From contig NZ_JANZXB010000005.1 of the NCBI RefSeq assembly GCF_025371035.1, positions 124,001-188,000 of the forward strand: a stretch of 64,000 nucleotides of DNA. Direction: 5' to 3'. The translations under genes and the position numbers were made by a program. Below the pieces are notes generated by a model. That model did no database searches. It had not been told where the DNA came from and saw only the letters and a program-made list of their open reading frames with translations. The DNA is from Sphingomonas sp. LC-1. GTDB taxonomy: Bacteria; Pseudomonadota; Alphaproteobacteria; Sphingomonadales; Sphingomonadaceae. Positions 18,100-27,695 of the stretch are shown here, in pieces (the stretch's first letter is position 1; the number at the start of each line of letters is the position of its first letter).

Positions 18100-19191
18100 T
18101 TATTGCAGCGTGATGAAGTCTTCGACCGCCTGCGCGGCGAGATCGTCGGTCATCTGCGTGCGCGGGTGCTTGCAGAAATAGGCCGATGCCGCGTCGATCG
18201 GGCCGGACAGGCCACGGTCCTTGGCCAGCTTGGCGCAACGGATCATGTCGATGGCGACGCCCGCGCTGTTCGGGCTGTCCTCGACCGAGAGCCGCAGTTC
18301 CAGGTTCATCGGCACGCCGCCGAACATCGCGCCTTCCATGCGCAGGAAGCAGACCTTGTTGTCATTCTGCCACGGCACATAGTCGGACGGACCGATATGG
18401 ACGTTCTCGTCTTCCAGACGCTCGGCGGCGACGGACTGCACCGCTTCGGTCTTCGAGATCTTCTTGGAGGCGAGGCGGCGGTGGTTCGACATGTTGAGGA
18501 AGTCGGTGTTGCCACCGGTGTTGAGCTGATAGGTGCGTTCCAGCTTGACGCCGCGCTTCGCGAACAGATCGGTCAGCACGCGGTGAACGATGGTCGCGCC
18601 CAGCTGCGCCTTGATGTCGTCACCGATGATCGGCACGCCGGCGGCCTCGAACCGTGCCGCCCATTCGGGATTGCTGGCGATGAAGACCGGGATGTTGTTG
18701 ACGAAGGCGACGCCCGCCTCCAGCGCGCATTCGGCGTAGAACTCGCTCGCCTTCTGGCTGCCGACCGGCAGATAGTTCATCAGCACGTCGGTGTTGGATT
18801 CGCGGAGCGCGGCGACGACCTCTTCCTTGGTCGGCTCGGGCGCGTCCGCCAGCAGGAAGGTGCGATCGTCCTGATATTCGGCCATATGCTCGGCCACGCC
18901 GTCCAGGACCTTGCCCATACGCACGGTCGCGCCGGTGGTCTCGATCGTTTCGCAGAAGATCGCGGTGCAGTTGGGCTTGGCGAAGATCGCCTCAGCCACA
19001 TCCTTACCCACCTTGCGCTTGTCGACGTCCCAGGCCGCGACGACCTTGATGTCGCTGGGGCGATAACCGCCCAGATCCCAGTGCATCAGCCCGATCGTCT
19101 CATTGGCGCCATCGCGATAGTGCGACAATCCTTGAACCAGTGAGCTGGCGCAATTGCCGACGCCGACCACGGCGATATTGATGCTCGTCAT
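18100..19191 (-). CDS. Inositol-3-phosphate synthase
   Basis: Converts glucose-6-phosphate to 1D-myo-inositol 3-phosphate with internal NAD+ redox. The 363-residue protein starts with the dinucleotide-binding segment INIAVVGVGNCASSL. It also contains the family motifs NNIPVFIAS, GDDIKAQLGATI, LNTGGNTDFLNM and SKKISKT, which place it in the shorter actinobacterial/archaeal-type group rather than the eukaryotic one. ATG 19191 overlaps the stop of the CDP-alcohol phosphotransferase gene by 4 nt; the open frame further upstream is only an overlap with that gene. With genes on both sides it forms a complete inositol head-group unit. Confidence 0.95.
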   Translation of the reverse strand: MTSINIAVVGVGNCASSLVQGLSHYRDGANETIGLMHWDLGGYRPSDIKVVAAWDVDKRKVGKDVAEAIFAKPNCTAIFCETIETTGATVRMGKVLDGVAEHMAEYQDDRTFLLADAPEPTKEEVVAALRESNTDVLMNYLPVGSQKASEFYAECALEAGVAFVNNIPVFIASNPEWAARFEAAGVPIIGDDIKAQLGATIVHRVLTDLFAKRGVKLERTYQLNTGGNTDFLNMSNHRRLASKKISKTEAVQSVAAERLEDENVHIGPSDYVPWQNDNKVCFLRMEGAMFGGVPMNLELRLSVEDSPNSAGVAIDMIRCAKLAKDRGLSGPIDAASAYFCKHPRTQMTDDLAAQAVEDFITLQ

Positions 19192-20057
19192 TGGGTGTTC
19201 ATGTCCTTCGAGTGGATCATAGATGATGAAAAGGGGCGGGCGTCGGCTGGGATCAGGCGTCGCTCGACGCGCCGGTGCCACACCAAGCCGGTAAGCAGGA
19301 TCAGGGTCAACGGCCCGAGCTCCACCCACCAGAACCAGCGGGGATCGCCCGCCAGACAGGCCAGAAAAATCGTATAGACGCGGACATTGGCGCTCAGTAG
19401 GCTCATCAGCCGCATGGGTGGAGTCGATGCACGGCCATAAACCGACGCGAGCGGCATGGGATCGGACTCGCGCCCCAGGACGGCGTCGAAGCGGCGTGCG
19501 AAGCGTTCCAGAGTGGCGGCGACATGGTCGTAACACCGGACCAGGGGATTGCGGCTGACCGGCAAGGGCGAGGACGCGGCAATGCCCTTGCACCGGCGAT
19601 GGAACCGCGCCCGCTCGCTTTCGTAGAAGTTCGACTGGACGGCATGAGCTGCACCAGCCGCGACCGCCAGTGCCCAGCCACCCACCGTTCCGATCGACCA
19701 TGCGAGCGAAACATAGATCAGCGCGAACACGCCATGGTCACACAAGCCGTCCAGCGCCCGTCCTAGCGCACTCGCAGTGCCCGTCGCACGTGCGATCATG
19801 CCGTCCAGTCCATCGGCGATCAGCCAGCCGATGGACAGGATGAGACCGCAAAGGACGAAGCGCCAATCCTGCCATTGCGCATAGCAGAGAGCGGCCAGCG
19901 CCCCCAGGATCAGGCCGCCGACCGAAACCATATTCGCCGACACACGGCGGGCAATGAACCAGGGCAGCAGCGAATAGGCTGCTGGGTGTACGATCCAGAG
20001 ATTGGTCGGATCCTCGATCCGGCGATCCCGCGACCGGTCCGGTGGAGGACGTGTCAT
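19188..20057 (-). CDS. CDP-alcohol phosphatidyltransferase family membrane protein
   Basis: Joins a CDP-linked alcohol to a second alcohol in the inner membrane. The 289-residue protein has about six membrane helices and the complete catalytic signature D-G-L-D-G-x2-A-R-x8-G-x3-D-x3-D (ADGLDGMIARA followed by GRALDGLCD), including all four metal-binding aspartates. It is the first gene of the three-gene inositol operon. Two reactions are possible: CDP-diacylglycerol plus inositol phosphate, as in phosphatidylinositol-phosphate synthases, or CDP-inositol plus a lipid or inositol-phosphate acceptor, as in the route described in Rhodothermus. The linked nucleotidyltransferase favours the second. 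A C-terminal extension of about 60 residues lies beyond the catalytic core. Confidence 0.9.
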   Translation of the reverse strand: MTRPPPDRSRDRRIEDPTNLWIVHPAAYSLLPWFIARRVSANMVSVGGLILGALAALCYAQWQDWRFVLCGLILSIGWLIADGLDGMIARATGTASALGRALDGLCDHGVFALIYVSLAWSIGTVGGWALAVAAGAAHAVQSNFYESERARFHRRCKGIAASSPLPVSRNPLVRCYDHVAATLERFARRFDAVLGRESDPMPLASVYGRASTPPMRLMSLLSANVRVYTIFLACLAGDPRWFWWVELGPLTLILLTGLVWHRRVERRLIPADARPFSSSMIHSKDMNTQ

Positions 20058-20277
20058 GCGGTTGTCACATACAGCGCGTCGTCAATGTCCGGCAAGCGGT
20101 TTGCCAATTCGAGGCGATAAAAAAGAGCCGATGGCGTCGCTTTTGTTCCCGAGCGTCCGCATGATTTCACTTCGTGCGCCGGGCGGGGTGATTGGGCCGC
20201 GGTCTTCGCCCCCAATCAATGGCTTGCGCGCCGATCTCCTCGCGATAGCTTGAGGTGACATGACAGAAGGGGGAATT

Positions 20278-21864
20278 ATGCGTGGCTTGATGCTGGGGTT
20301 GGCCGTCATGGCGTGCGCGGCGGCTCAGCCGGTCGCGGCGCGATCGGTCAAGGTCGAGGAGGTGTCGATCGACCAGTTGCAGACGATGATGTCCAACGGT
20401 CGCGCCAGCAGCGTCGATATCACCCGCGCCTATCTCGCGCGGATCGCGGCCATGGATCGCAAGGGGCCGACATTGCGCAGCGTCATCGCCATCAACCCTG
20501 AGGCACTGGCCCAGGCCCGCGCCTCGGACGCAGAGCGTCGCGGGGGCAGGGTGCGGGGGCCACTGCATGGCATACCCATCCTGATCAAGGACAATATCGA
20601 GACCGCTGACAGGATGGCGACCACGGCCGGAAGTCTCGCGCTGATCGACAATGTCACCGGTCGCGATGCGCCGGTCGTCGCGATGCTGCGTCGGGCCGGG
20701 GCGGTCATTCTGGGCAAGACGAACCTTTCCGAATGGGCCAATATTCGCTCGACCCATTCGATGAGCGGCTGGAGCGCCGTTGGTGGGTTGGTCCGCAATC
20801 CCTATGGTCTGGATCGCACCGCATGCGGCTCGTCCTCCGGGTCGGGGGCGGCCATTGCGGCGAGCTTCGCGGCGATCGCGGTCGGCACGGAGACGGATGG
20901 GTCGGTGGTCTGTCCCTCCTCGGTCAATGGGCTGGTCGGTTTCAAACCCTCGATCGGCCTTGTCAGCCGCACCCATGTCGTGCCGATCAGCCACAGCCAG
21001 GATACCCCCGGCCCCATGGGCCGTAGCGTCCGCGACGTCGCGTTGATGCTGTCGGCCATGGTCGGGAGCGATCCGGCCGATCCGACAACCGTGAAAGCGG
21101 CCCCCCGCGATTACACGGCAGGGCTTTCGACCAGCGCGCTGTCCGGAATGCGCGTCGGGGTCATCCGACCCAAGTCCATGTCGGATACGCTTTCGGTGCG
21201 ATACGATCAGGCACTGGAAACGCTTAAAGCGGCGGGCGCCGTCCTGGTCGAGGTCAGCGTCCCCGAGCTCAAGGGGCTGGGAGAGGCCGAACAGACCGTC
21301 TTGATGACCGAACTCAAGGCTGATCTGGACGCTTATCTTGCCACCACGCCCCCAGCCGTGAAGACCCGGACGCTGGATCAGGTCATCGTGTTCAACCGTG
21401 CCCATGCGGCGGAAGAGATGCCGTTCTTCGCGCAGGAACTGTTCGAGCAAGCGGCCAAGACACGCGGCCTTGACGATCCGGCCTATCTCGCAGCCCGGCA
21501 GCAATCGCTTCGCCTGGCGGGTAAAGAGGGCGTGGACGCGATGCTGAAGGCGGCGGGCGTTCAGATACTGGTCGAGCCGACCTATGATGCCGCCTGGCTA
21601 AGCGACCCCATCTATGGCGATCAATATAGCGGGCCGTCGGCATCCGAACTGCCCGCGGTGGCGGGCTATCCCCATCTGACCGTGCCGATGGGGCTGGTAC
21701 GTGGCATGCCCGTTGGCCTGTCCTTCATCGCGACGAAGGATGCCGATGCGGTCGTCCTGGGTGCGGGCTATGCCTATGAGCAGCGAGCCAAGGCCCGGCA
21801 GGTGCCGCGCTATCTGCCCCAAACCGATGCGGGCAAGGGTCTGGACGGTCGGCAAGCGACATAA
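20278..21864 (+). CDS. Exported amidase (amidase-signature family)
   Basis: A 528-residue amidase-signature enzyme with a signal peptide. The Ser-cisSer-Lys triad is visible: Lys104 in LIKDNIET, the cis-serine at about 185 in GSSSGSG, and the nucleophile Ser209 in TETDGSV. The rest of the family pattern (GLVGFKPSIGLVSR, DTPGPMGRSVRDVA) follows in order. The start ATG 20278 is preceded by GAAGGGGG; an ATG at 20260 would precede the signal peptide by six codons. The substrate is unknown; relatives hydrolyse amides of many acids. It ends at a strong terminator shared with the convergent TonB receptor gene. Confidence 0.93.
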   Translation: MRGLMLGLAVMACAAAQPVAARSVKVEEVSIDQLQTMMSNGRASSVDITRAYLARIAAMDRKGPTLRSVIAINPEALAQARASDAERRGGRVRGPLHGIPILIKDNIETADRMATTAGSLALIDNVTGRDAPVVAMLRRAGAVILGKTNLSEWANIRSTHSMSGWSAVGGLVRNPYGLDRTACGSSSGSGAAIAASFAAIAVGTETDGSVVCPSSVNGLVGFKPSIGLVSRTHVVPISHSQDTPGPMGRSVRDVALMLSAMVGSDPADPTTVKAAPRDYTAGLSTSALSGMRVGVIRPKSMSDTLSVRYDQALETLKAAGAVLVEVSVPELKGLGEAEQTVLMTELKADLDAYLATTPPAVKTRTLDQVIVFNRAHAAEEMPFFAQELFEQAAKTRGLDDPAYLAARQQSLRLAGKEGVDAMLKAAGVQILVEPTYDAAWLSDPIYGDQYSGPSASELPAVAGYPHLTVPMGLVRGMPVGLSFIATKDADAVVLGAGYAYEQRAKARQVPRYLPQTDAGKGLDGRQAT

Positions 21865-21869
21865 ATGGT

Positions 21870-21897
21870 AAAGGCCCCGGCGAAAACCGGGGCCTTT
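21870..21897. terminator. Strong bidirectional intrinsic terminator
   Basis: An 11-bp perfect stem, AAAGGCCCCGG (21870-21880) pairing with CCGGGGCCTTT (21887-21897), with a 6-nt loop. It carries A-rich and T-rich flanks on both sides and lies between the convergent amidase and TonB receptor genes, so it can serve both strands. Confidence 0.85.
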
Positions 21898-21918
21898 GTT
21901 GATCGAGCAGAACCGGCC

Positions 21919-24900
21919 TTAGAAGGTACCGCGCAGACCGATCAGGAACTGGCGACCCGGCTTATACTGGGTGAAGGTCGCATTTTCGAACTGGAAGTAG
22001 GAGCGCAACGTCGCATTGGTGAAGTTGGCGACGTTGATGGTCAGCTGCGGCGCGCCCGGAATGCCGAAGATCTTGTCCAGGTCGAACGCCGACGAGAAGT
22101 CATAGGTGGTATAGTCGGTCCCGAACAGCGCGGCGGCGGGAATGCCGTTCTGGGCCGCGCCGCTGTTCTGCGATCCCTGACGCGAGGTGGTCGCGACGCG
22201 CAGCATCACGCCATTTTTCTCGTAATAGCCTGTGATGTTGTAAGTGAAGGGCGCCACACCGAAAGCGATGGCCGGTCCGTCGCTCCGCTGGTCGACGATC
22301 GTGGCGTTGGCGTTGAAGCCGAAGCCGGTGATACCGATGGCGCGGGTCAGGAAGTCGAGCGGCTGAACCCACTGGAATTCCAAGCCGTTGATGGTCAGCT
22401 TGTTGGGCACGTTGACCTGCGACGTCACCTGTACCTGCGCCTGGCTGGGCCCGCCACGTGCGTCGATCGCGATCTGCTGCGTCGGGTTCAACGTGTCATA
22501 GGTAATGCCGTACTGGCCCAGGTTGGAGAAGGGCACGGTATTGATCGCGGTGGTGGTGAAACCCTCAATCGACTTGCGGAAGGCGTTGAAACTGATGACG
22601 CCTTCGCGTCCGGTATAATATTCGAAGCCGAGGTCGAGATTGGTCGACAGATAGGGCGCCAGCGCCGGGTTGCCGATAGACGCCTGATCCGCCGATGGCG
22701 CGCCGAAATTGACGCCGGGCAGCTGGGCCGAGGGATCGGGCCGGGTCATGGTGCGCGACCCGGCAACGCGTACGACCGCATGCTCGCCGACGTCATAGGC
22801 AAACGTCGCGGCGGGCAGCCATTCGGAATAGACGTTCCGCGTTTCGGCGATATTGACGATATTCGGATAGCGGCTGCCATCGGGCAGCGATCCGCCACCG
22901 GCCGGCGAATTGCGTGGATCGGGAAGCGAGACGCGACCCGAAATCATCTGGATCGTGTTGACGTAGCGCACGCCGACATTGAAGCGCAGCGTATTGCCGC
23001 CCAACTCCTGTGCGCCGTTGATCGTCGCGAAGGCCGACTTGACGACTTCGCGAATGAAGCCGCCGCTGGCACCGGTATTGGCACCGCCGCTCTCCGGCGC
23101 ATTGTCGTGGAAATAGTTGTAGTTGCTCGCTGCGGCGAAGGCGGGCCAGTTGACGGTGACGAAGCCGGCAGGCCCCGGCATCAGATAGGTGGGCGCTAGG
23201 TTGTTGGGGATCAGCGATCCGCCATAGCTGACCGGACCGCTCATACCCGCGGTCGATCCCGTGCCATATCCCGGATAGGTGGGATAGCCTGCCGGCGCAG
23301 CGCCGGGGGCGTTCAGGCCGGTGCAGGGCGGCTGCGAATTGGGAGAGGGGACCGCGACATTCGGATTGTTGCCGCAGACCGCATTCTGCCAATATTGGCT
23401 GTTGTCGAAGCCGCGAATGCGGCGCGACGTATCGTCATAAGCGCCACCGACCTTCAGATTGAGCGCGGTGTCGCCCCAGGTCAGGTCGCCGCGGAAACCT
23501 TTGTTGATATTCAGGCGGCGCTCGTCCTGCAAATTGACGCGGCTGCCTGCATTCCAGCCGAAATTCTTAGGGTCGTTCAGGTCCAGCGCGCTGGTGATCG
23601 TCGGAATACCGCCATTGTTGGAATAGGTCACGGTGTTGCCGACGCCCAGCGGCGTGGTCATCCCGACGGTCGGGCTTTCCCGGTGGAAGGTCGAGCGCGC
23701 ATAATTGCCCTGGAAGTTCAGCTTCAGCTTGTCGTTGATCTCCCATTCCCCGCCCGGATTGACGCTCCAGAGGCGGGTCGTTTCGGTATAGGGGCGAAAT
23801 TCGTTGAAGAACTGGACATTGGCGAAGGTGCCGCCGGTGACCGTACAGCCAGCGCTGCAATCCGCCTTGTCGAACGTCAGATTGGTCGGGATGATCGCGC
23901 CGTTGCGAACGATCCACGCCATATTCTCTCGCGTCAGTTCGTTCTGCTTATAGCCGTACAGCCCGTCGATATAGAAACGCAGCGTATCCGACGGCCGATA
24001 TTCGGCGCTGACGATCGCGTTCACGCGGTCACGCGGGCCGCGAATGCTGGTAACGCGACCCAGGCGCGGCAACAGTCCGTTGTCGATCTGCTGGATCGTG
24101 GCGCCTGGATTATTGGCTAGCAGAAAGGCCCTGTCGATCGTCGTGCCCGCCACCAGTCCGGCGCCGGCCCCCTGCGGGACCACCGCCGGGATCGTCCAGT
24201 TGCCGCCGCCCGTGCTGTTGCAGCCGCTTGTCGCACCGCACTGGGCGGCCGTCAAAGCGGGATTGGTGTAGCCGATCGTCTCGAACCCGCGCGTATCGGT
24301 AAAGATGCGCTGCGCCGATACGCCTCCCAGAATGCCGAAGCTGTCGTTCCGCCAGCTTCCGATCAACGAACCGCGCGCGCCGATGCGGTCTTCGGGCGTC
24401 TGCTTCGTGCCCTGGATATTATAGGCGACGAACGATGTCTGCCGATCGAAGGGCCGGGCTGAGCGGAGGTCGATGTTGCCGGCGGCGCCCCCTTCGAGCA
24501 GGTCGGCCGTATAGCTCTTGTTCACGGTCAACTTAGTGAACAGGTCGGTCGGAAAGAAGCTGAGATCGACCGAACGGTCAGTGCCTTGCGCATCGGTCGC
24601 GCCTGAGGACGCCACCGCGATCGGAGCGCCGTTCAGCGTGACGTTGGTGAAGTTCGATCCTAGTCCCCGGATGGCGACGTTCGTACCTTCGCCCGTCACA
24701 TCGCGCGTGATCGTCACGCCCGGAATACGGTTGAAGGACTCGGCGATGTTGGTGTCCGGGAACTTGCCGATATCCTCGGCGAAGATCGAGTCGGTGAAAC
24801 CGGTCGAGGCGCGCTTGGCGTTGGTCGACTTGGCAAGGCTGGAGCGATAGCCGGTGACGACGATGTCTTCGCTCGTCGTGCCCTGAGTCTGATCGGTCTG

Positions 24901-25065
24901 GGGCGGGGGGCTGACCGCCGGGCCATTGTCCTGTCCATCGGCCGGGGCCTGTTCCTGCGGCGGGGGAACCGCCTGCGCCAGAGCCGTGGACGCGGTCATC
25001 GCGCCGACCGCCGTGGCGCACAGCAAGGTGAAGCGGCGCAGGCGGACGTTGGGCGTCGTTCTCAT
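21919..25065 (-). CDS. Large TonB-dependent receptor of the hexuronate/xylan locus
   Basis: A 1048-residue outer-membrane receptor for TonB-driven uptake. It has a signal peptide with an ALAQA cleavage site, a Pro/Gln-rich linker, a DIVVTGYRSSL TonB-box region, then the plug (FPDTNIAESF, IPGVTITRDV, NVAIRGLGSNFTNVTLNG), and a beta-barrel ending in the terminal phenylalanine of GLRGTF. Length and plug type match the TonB-Xanth-Caul class that takes up oligosaccharides. It lies downstream of a GH67 alpha-glucuronidase gene and near mannonate dehydratase and a hexuronate transporter, so aldouronic oligosaccharides from glucuronoxylan are the likely ligand. ATG 25065 has AGAGAGGA upstream. Its promoter carries the operator described at 25317. 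Confidence 0.93.
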   Translation of the reverse strand: MRTTPNVRLRRFTLLCATAVGAMTASTALAQAVPPPQEQAPADGQDNGPAVSPPPQTDQTQGTTSEDIVVTGYRSSLAKSTNAKRASTGFTDSIFAEDIGKFPDTNIAESFNRIPGVTITRDVTGEGTNVAIRGLGSNFTNVTLNGAPIAVASSGATDAQGTDRSVDLSFFPTDLFTKLTVNKSYTADLLEGGAAGNIDLRSARPFDRQTSFVAYNIQGTKQTPEDRIGARGSLIGSWRNDSFGILGGVSAQRIFTDTRGFETIGYTNPALTAAQCGATSGCNSTGGGNWTIPAVVPQGAGAGLVAGTTIDRAFLLANNPGATIQQIDNGLLPRLGRVTSIRGPRDRVNAIVSAEYRPSDTLRFYIDGLYGYKQNELTRENMAWIVRNGAIIPTNLTFDKADCSAGCTVTGGTFANVQFFNEFRPYTETTRLWSVNPGGEWEINDKLKLNFQGNYARSTFHRESPTVGMTTPLGVGNTVTYSNNGGIPTITSALDLNDPKNFGWNAGSRVNLQDERRLNINKGFRGDLTWGDTALNLKVGGAYDDTSRRIRGFDNSQYWQNAVCGNNPNVAVPSPNSQPPCTGLNAPGAAPAGYPTYPGYGTGSTAGMSGPVSYGGSLIPNNLAPTYLMPGPAGFVTVNWPAFAAASNYNYFHDNAPESGGANTGASGGFIREVVKSAFATINGAQELGGNTLRFNVGVRYVNTIQMISGRVSLPDPRNSPAGGGSLPDGSRYPNIVNIAETRNVYSEWLPAATFAYDVGEHAVVRVAGSRTMTRPDPSAQLPGVNFGAPSADQASIGNPALAPYLSTNLDLGFEYYTGREGVISFNAFRKSIEGFTTTAINTVPFSNLGQYGITYDTLNPTQQIAIDARGGPSQAQVQVTSQVNVPNKLTINGLEFQWVQPLDFLTRAIGITGFGFNANATIVDQRSDGPAIAFGVAPFTYNITGYYEKNGVMLRVATTSRQGSQNSGAAQNGIPAAALFGTDYTTYDFSSAFDLDKIFGIPGAPQLTINVANFTNATLRSYFQFENATFTQYKPGRQFLIGLRGTF

Positions 25066-25579
25066 GGCAAATCCTCTCTGTCGACCCGCTGCCGTTCGTC
25101 GCGGCATGCGAGGATATTGGAATGATGATGAAGATGGTCGGGGGGTGCGGCGCTCAGGCGGTCGAGCAGCAACGGCGAAGGGTGGCGCGATGCTCGCAGG
25201 ATGATCGGGCGGCAGCCATAAGCCCCGAACAGGACGTCACGCCTGATCGCCTTCGACGCGCTATTGCCTTGGAAACCATTCCGCTTCCTCTCAAGACCGT
25301 CTGATGCGGTTTTACTGATAGCGCTATCGATACGCCTATTGGTTAGTAAGTCAAATGCAAATTGGTTAGGCCGGAATGGATGAACGGAAATTCATGGCTT
25401 ATGCCTCGTGTCCCACCACGATTCTCGAAAGGTGGCAACACTTTCCTCAATGATGCCCGCGGCAGTGATGAAATCGAATGCAGATCGGCCCGACCAGATT
25501 GGCCAGGCAGCGCCTTTGGCCGCAGTCGAGATCGATCCAGCTATCCATCGCGCCGTTTAATCCGCATCGGCACAACAGC
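25066..25579. other. 514-nt intergenic region, receptor to alpha-glucuronidase
   Basis: Besides the promoter/operator at 25317-25354 it has two copies of ATTGGTTAG (25338-25346 and 25361-25369), 23 nt apart. The receptor leader would be about 255 nt long. No convincing gene is seen in either strand. The part next to the glucuronidase stop (25380-25579) has nothing I recognise. Confidence 0.5.
25317..25354 (-). promoter_or_regulatory. Promoter with LacI-type operator upstream of TonB receptor
   Basis: Read on the minus strand, TTGACT (25354-25349) and TATCGA (25332-25327) are separated by 16 nt and look like -35 and -10 boxes. The 12-bp perfect palindrome GATAGCGCTATC (25317-25328) overlaps the -10 box on its downstream side. 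This is the shape of LacI-family operators known for sugar genes in Caulobacter and sphingomonads, and would repress by blocking polymerase. Confidence 0.6.
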
Positions 25580-27673
25580 TTAATGGGCTTGTCCAGGCGC
25601 ATGCGGATACTGCTGTGCTTTGTACCATGCCAGATCATGCTCGGGTGGGCGCACACCCGCTGGCAGCGGGAGGTGATTGACCGACATCCAATAGGCCAGG
25701 CTGGCATCGCGCCACCATTGGGCTTCACGATTCTGGATGGCGAGATAGGTCGCCGTTTTCTGCCACCGCTCGGCATCGATCTTGTCCCGCAGGCCGCCCC
25801 ATTGCTTCTGCATGTTCGCAACATAGGCAACGCCGCGATCATAATGGGCCACCAAATCCTCCCACAGAGACCGCCCGTCCGCCACGCGGTACGTCCACGG
25901 CAGATGATGGAACCATAGCAGCATCGACTCTGGCGTCGTTCCCGGCTTGGCAAAGGTCCGGGCAACCGGACCGGCATATTGTCCGACGGCGTTGCTGCCC
26001 GACTCGGTACGGTCGAACCCGATCCCGGCGGCATCGGCACGGTGATAATAAACGGGGTTCCATTCCGGACGAGCCAGTTCGGACACCCAGGGCCCGGGAC
26101 CATAATGATGGCCGGTCGCCATCAGATGCGCCAGCCCCAGGGCGCCGGTATAGTCCACCACCGCCTCACGCGATCCCATCATCATCGTGGTTACCGTATC
26201 GATCACCTGGCGGTCCGGGCCGAAGGTCTGTGCGGCCCAGGCGCGCGCGATCGCCTCCGCAGAAAGGTCAGGATCCCAGGCAAGGCGGCCAAAGGCGTAC
26301 CAGTTCGCCTGATTGAAGGTCGATCCACTCCAATCGCGATCGCGCCCGATATTGGCGACGCCTGCCATACCGGTAAGCTTATGGTGTTCCGCCTTGCCGT
26401 CGACCACATCGGCCACCGTCTCTCCAGGACGGTGGCCCGTCCTGGCGTCCAGGACCTCGGTGAACAACGGCCCGAGATACGCCAGATGCGTCGCGAAGCC
26501 GAGATATTCCTTGGTGATCTGGAATTCGATCATCAGCGGCGTGCGGGGCATCGCGCCGAACAGCGGGTGGAATGGCTCGCGAGGTTGGAAGTCGATCGCG
26601 CCGTTCTTCACCTGTACTAGGACATTGTCGGCGAATTTGCCATCAAGCGGTTTGAACTCGGAATAGGCTTGCTTGGCACGATCCTCCGGATCGGTTTCCG
26701 CATAGACGAAGGCCCGCCACATCACGATGCCGCCATGGTCGCGCACTGCAGCGGCCAGCATGTTGGCACCATCCGCATGGCTGGCGCCATAATCGCGAGG
26801 ACCCGGCTGCCCCTCGCTATTGGCCTTGACCAGAAAGCCGCCAAAGTCGGGTATGGCACGGTAGATTTCGTCCGCCTTGGCCCGCCACCATGCCGCAACT
26901 GCGGGATCACGCGGGTCGGCTGTCTTTAGTCCGCCAAGTTCGATCGGGGCCGAAAACCGGACCGACAGATAGACGCGAATGCCCCAGGGGCGGAATATAT
27001 CGGCCAACGCCGCCGCCTTCGCGATATAGGGTGCGGTCAGGCTGTCGGCCTTGGCATTGACGTTGTTCAGGACCGTGCCGTTGATCCCGATCGACGCATT
27101 GGCGCGCGCATAGTCGGTGTAACGAGGATCGCGAAAATCGGGGAGCGTCCACCAATCCCAGAGCGACTGCCCCGCATAGCCGCGCTCGACCGAACCATCC
27201 AGATTGTCCCAATGGTTGAGGACGCGCAGTTTGACCTTGGGGCTGGATCGCAGGTCGATCGACTCAGCGGGACCGCCAGTGTTCAGGTGACGGATCAGCG
27301 CGAACGCGCCGTAAAGTGCGCCCCGATCGCTATTCCCCGCAACGAGTATCACCTTCCGCCCATCGAGTGTCACGCTGCGGATGAGATAGCCTTCATCTCC
27401 CAGCCCCTTAAATTTCAGGCCTAGCATTTTGAGGGAGGGGCTTGAGGCGGTAGCAAGGACGACCGGCGGCGCGTCGGGTGAGAGTGCATGGCGAAGTTCA
27501 CGCTCCGCGAGCATCAGCGTGGCGGAGTCGCCTAACCGGTTTGCCTTCATCTGTCGGACCGATGAAGCGGCTGGCTTCAGCCAAAGCGCGTAACCATCCT
27601 CCGCTGATGCGGGCAATGGCACCGTCATCAATGGGATAGACAGAGCCCCCAGCCATATGCGCACTCTGTTCAT
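25580..27673 (-). CDS. GH67 alpha-glucuronidase
   Basis: Removes 4-O-methyl-glucuronic acid from the non-reducing end of xylo-oligosaccharides. The 697-residue protein has a signal peptide (cleavage after ASA) and the GH67 fold: VLNHWDNLDGSVERGYAG, KANSEGQPGP, VQVKNGAIDFQPREP and QITKEYLG. By spacing, Glu287 corresponds to the catalytic acid and Asp361 and Glu389 to the base pair described for Cellvibrio GlcA67A (292, 365, 393). The C-terminal WFHHLPW and TYLAIQNREAQWWRDA segments are also typical. ATG 27673 has GGGAGAG upstream. It is divergent from the mannonate dehydratase gene, and the released glucuronate would feed that pathway. The predicted export places it in the periplasm, consistent with uptake of intact oligosaccharide by the TonB receptor. 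Confidence 0.95.
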   Translation of the reverse strand: MNRVRIWLGALSIPLMTVPLPASAEDGYALWLKPAASSVRQMKANRLGDSATLMLAERELRHALSPDAPPVVLATASSPSLKMLGLKFKGLGDEGYLIRSVTLDGRKVILVAGNSDRGALYGAFALIRHLNTGGPAESIDLRSSPKVKLRVLNHWDNLDGSVERGYAGQSLWDWWTLPDFRDPRYTDYARANASIGINGTVLNNVNAKADSLTAPYIAKAAALADIFRPWGIRVYLSVRFSAPIELGGLKTADPRDPAVAAWWRAKADEIYRAIPDFGGFLVKANSEGQPGPRDYGASHADGANMLAAAVRDHGGIVMWRAFVYAETDPEDRAKQAYSEFKPLDGKFADNVLVQVKNGAIDFQPREPFHPLFGAMPRTPLMIEFQITKEYLGFATHLAYLGPLFTEVLDARTGHRPGETVADVVDGKAEHHKLTGMAGVANIGRDRDWSGSTFNQANWYAFGRLAWDPDLSAEAIARAWAAQTFGPDRQVIDTVTTMMMGSREAVVDYTGALGLAHLMATGHHYGPGPWVSELARPEWNPVYYHRADAAGIGFDRTESGSNAVGQYAGPVARTFAKPGTTPESMLLWFHHLPWTYRVADGRSLWEDLVAHYDRGVAYVANMQKQWGGLRDKIDAERWQKTATYLAIQNREAQWWRDASLAYWMSVNHLPLPAGVRPPEHDLAWYKAQQYPHAPGQAH

Positions 27674-27695
27674 GCCATACTCTCCCGATGCGCCG

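Noticed and set aside
20167-21504. 445-codon minus-strand frame opposite the amidase
   Set aside because: The amidase has all catalytic motifs, and the antisense product has none.
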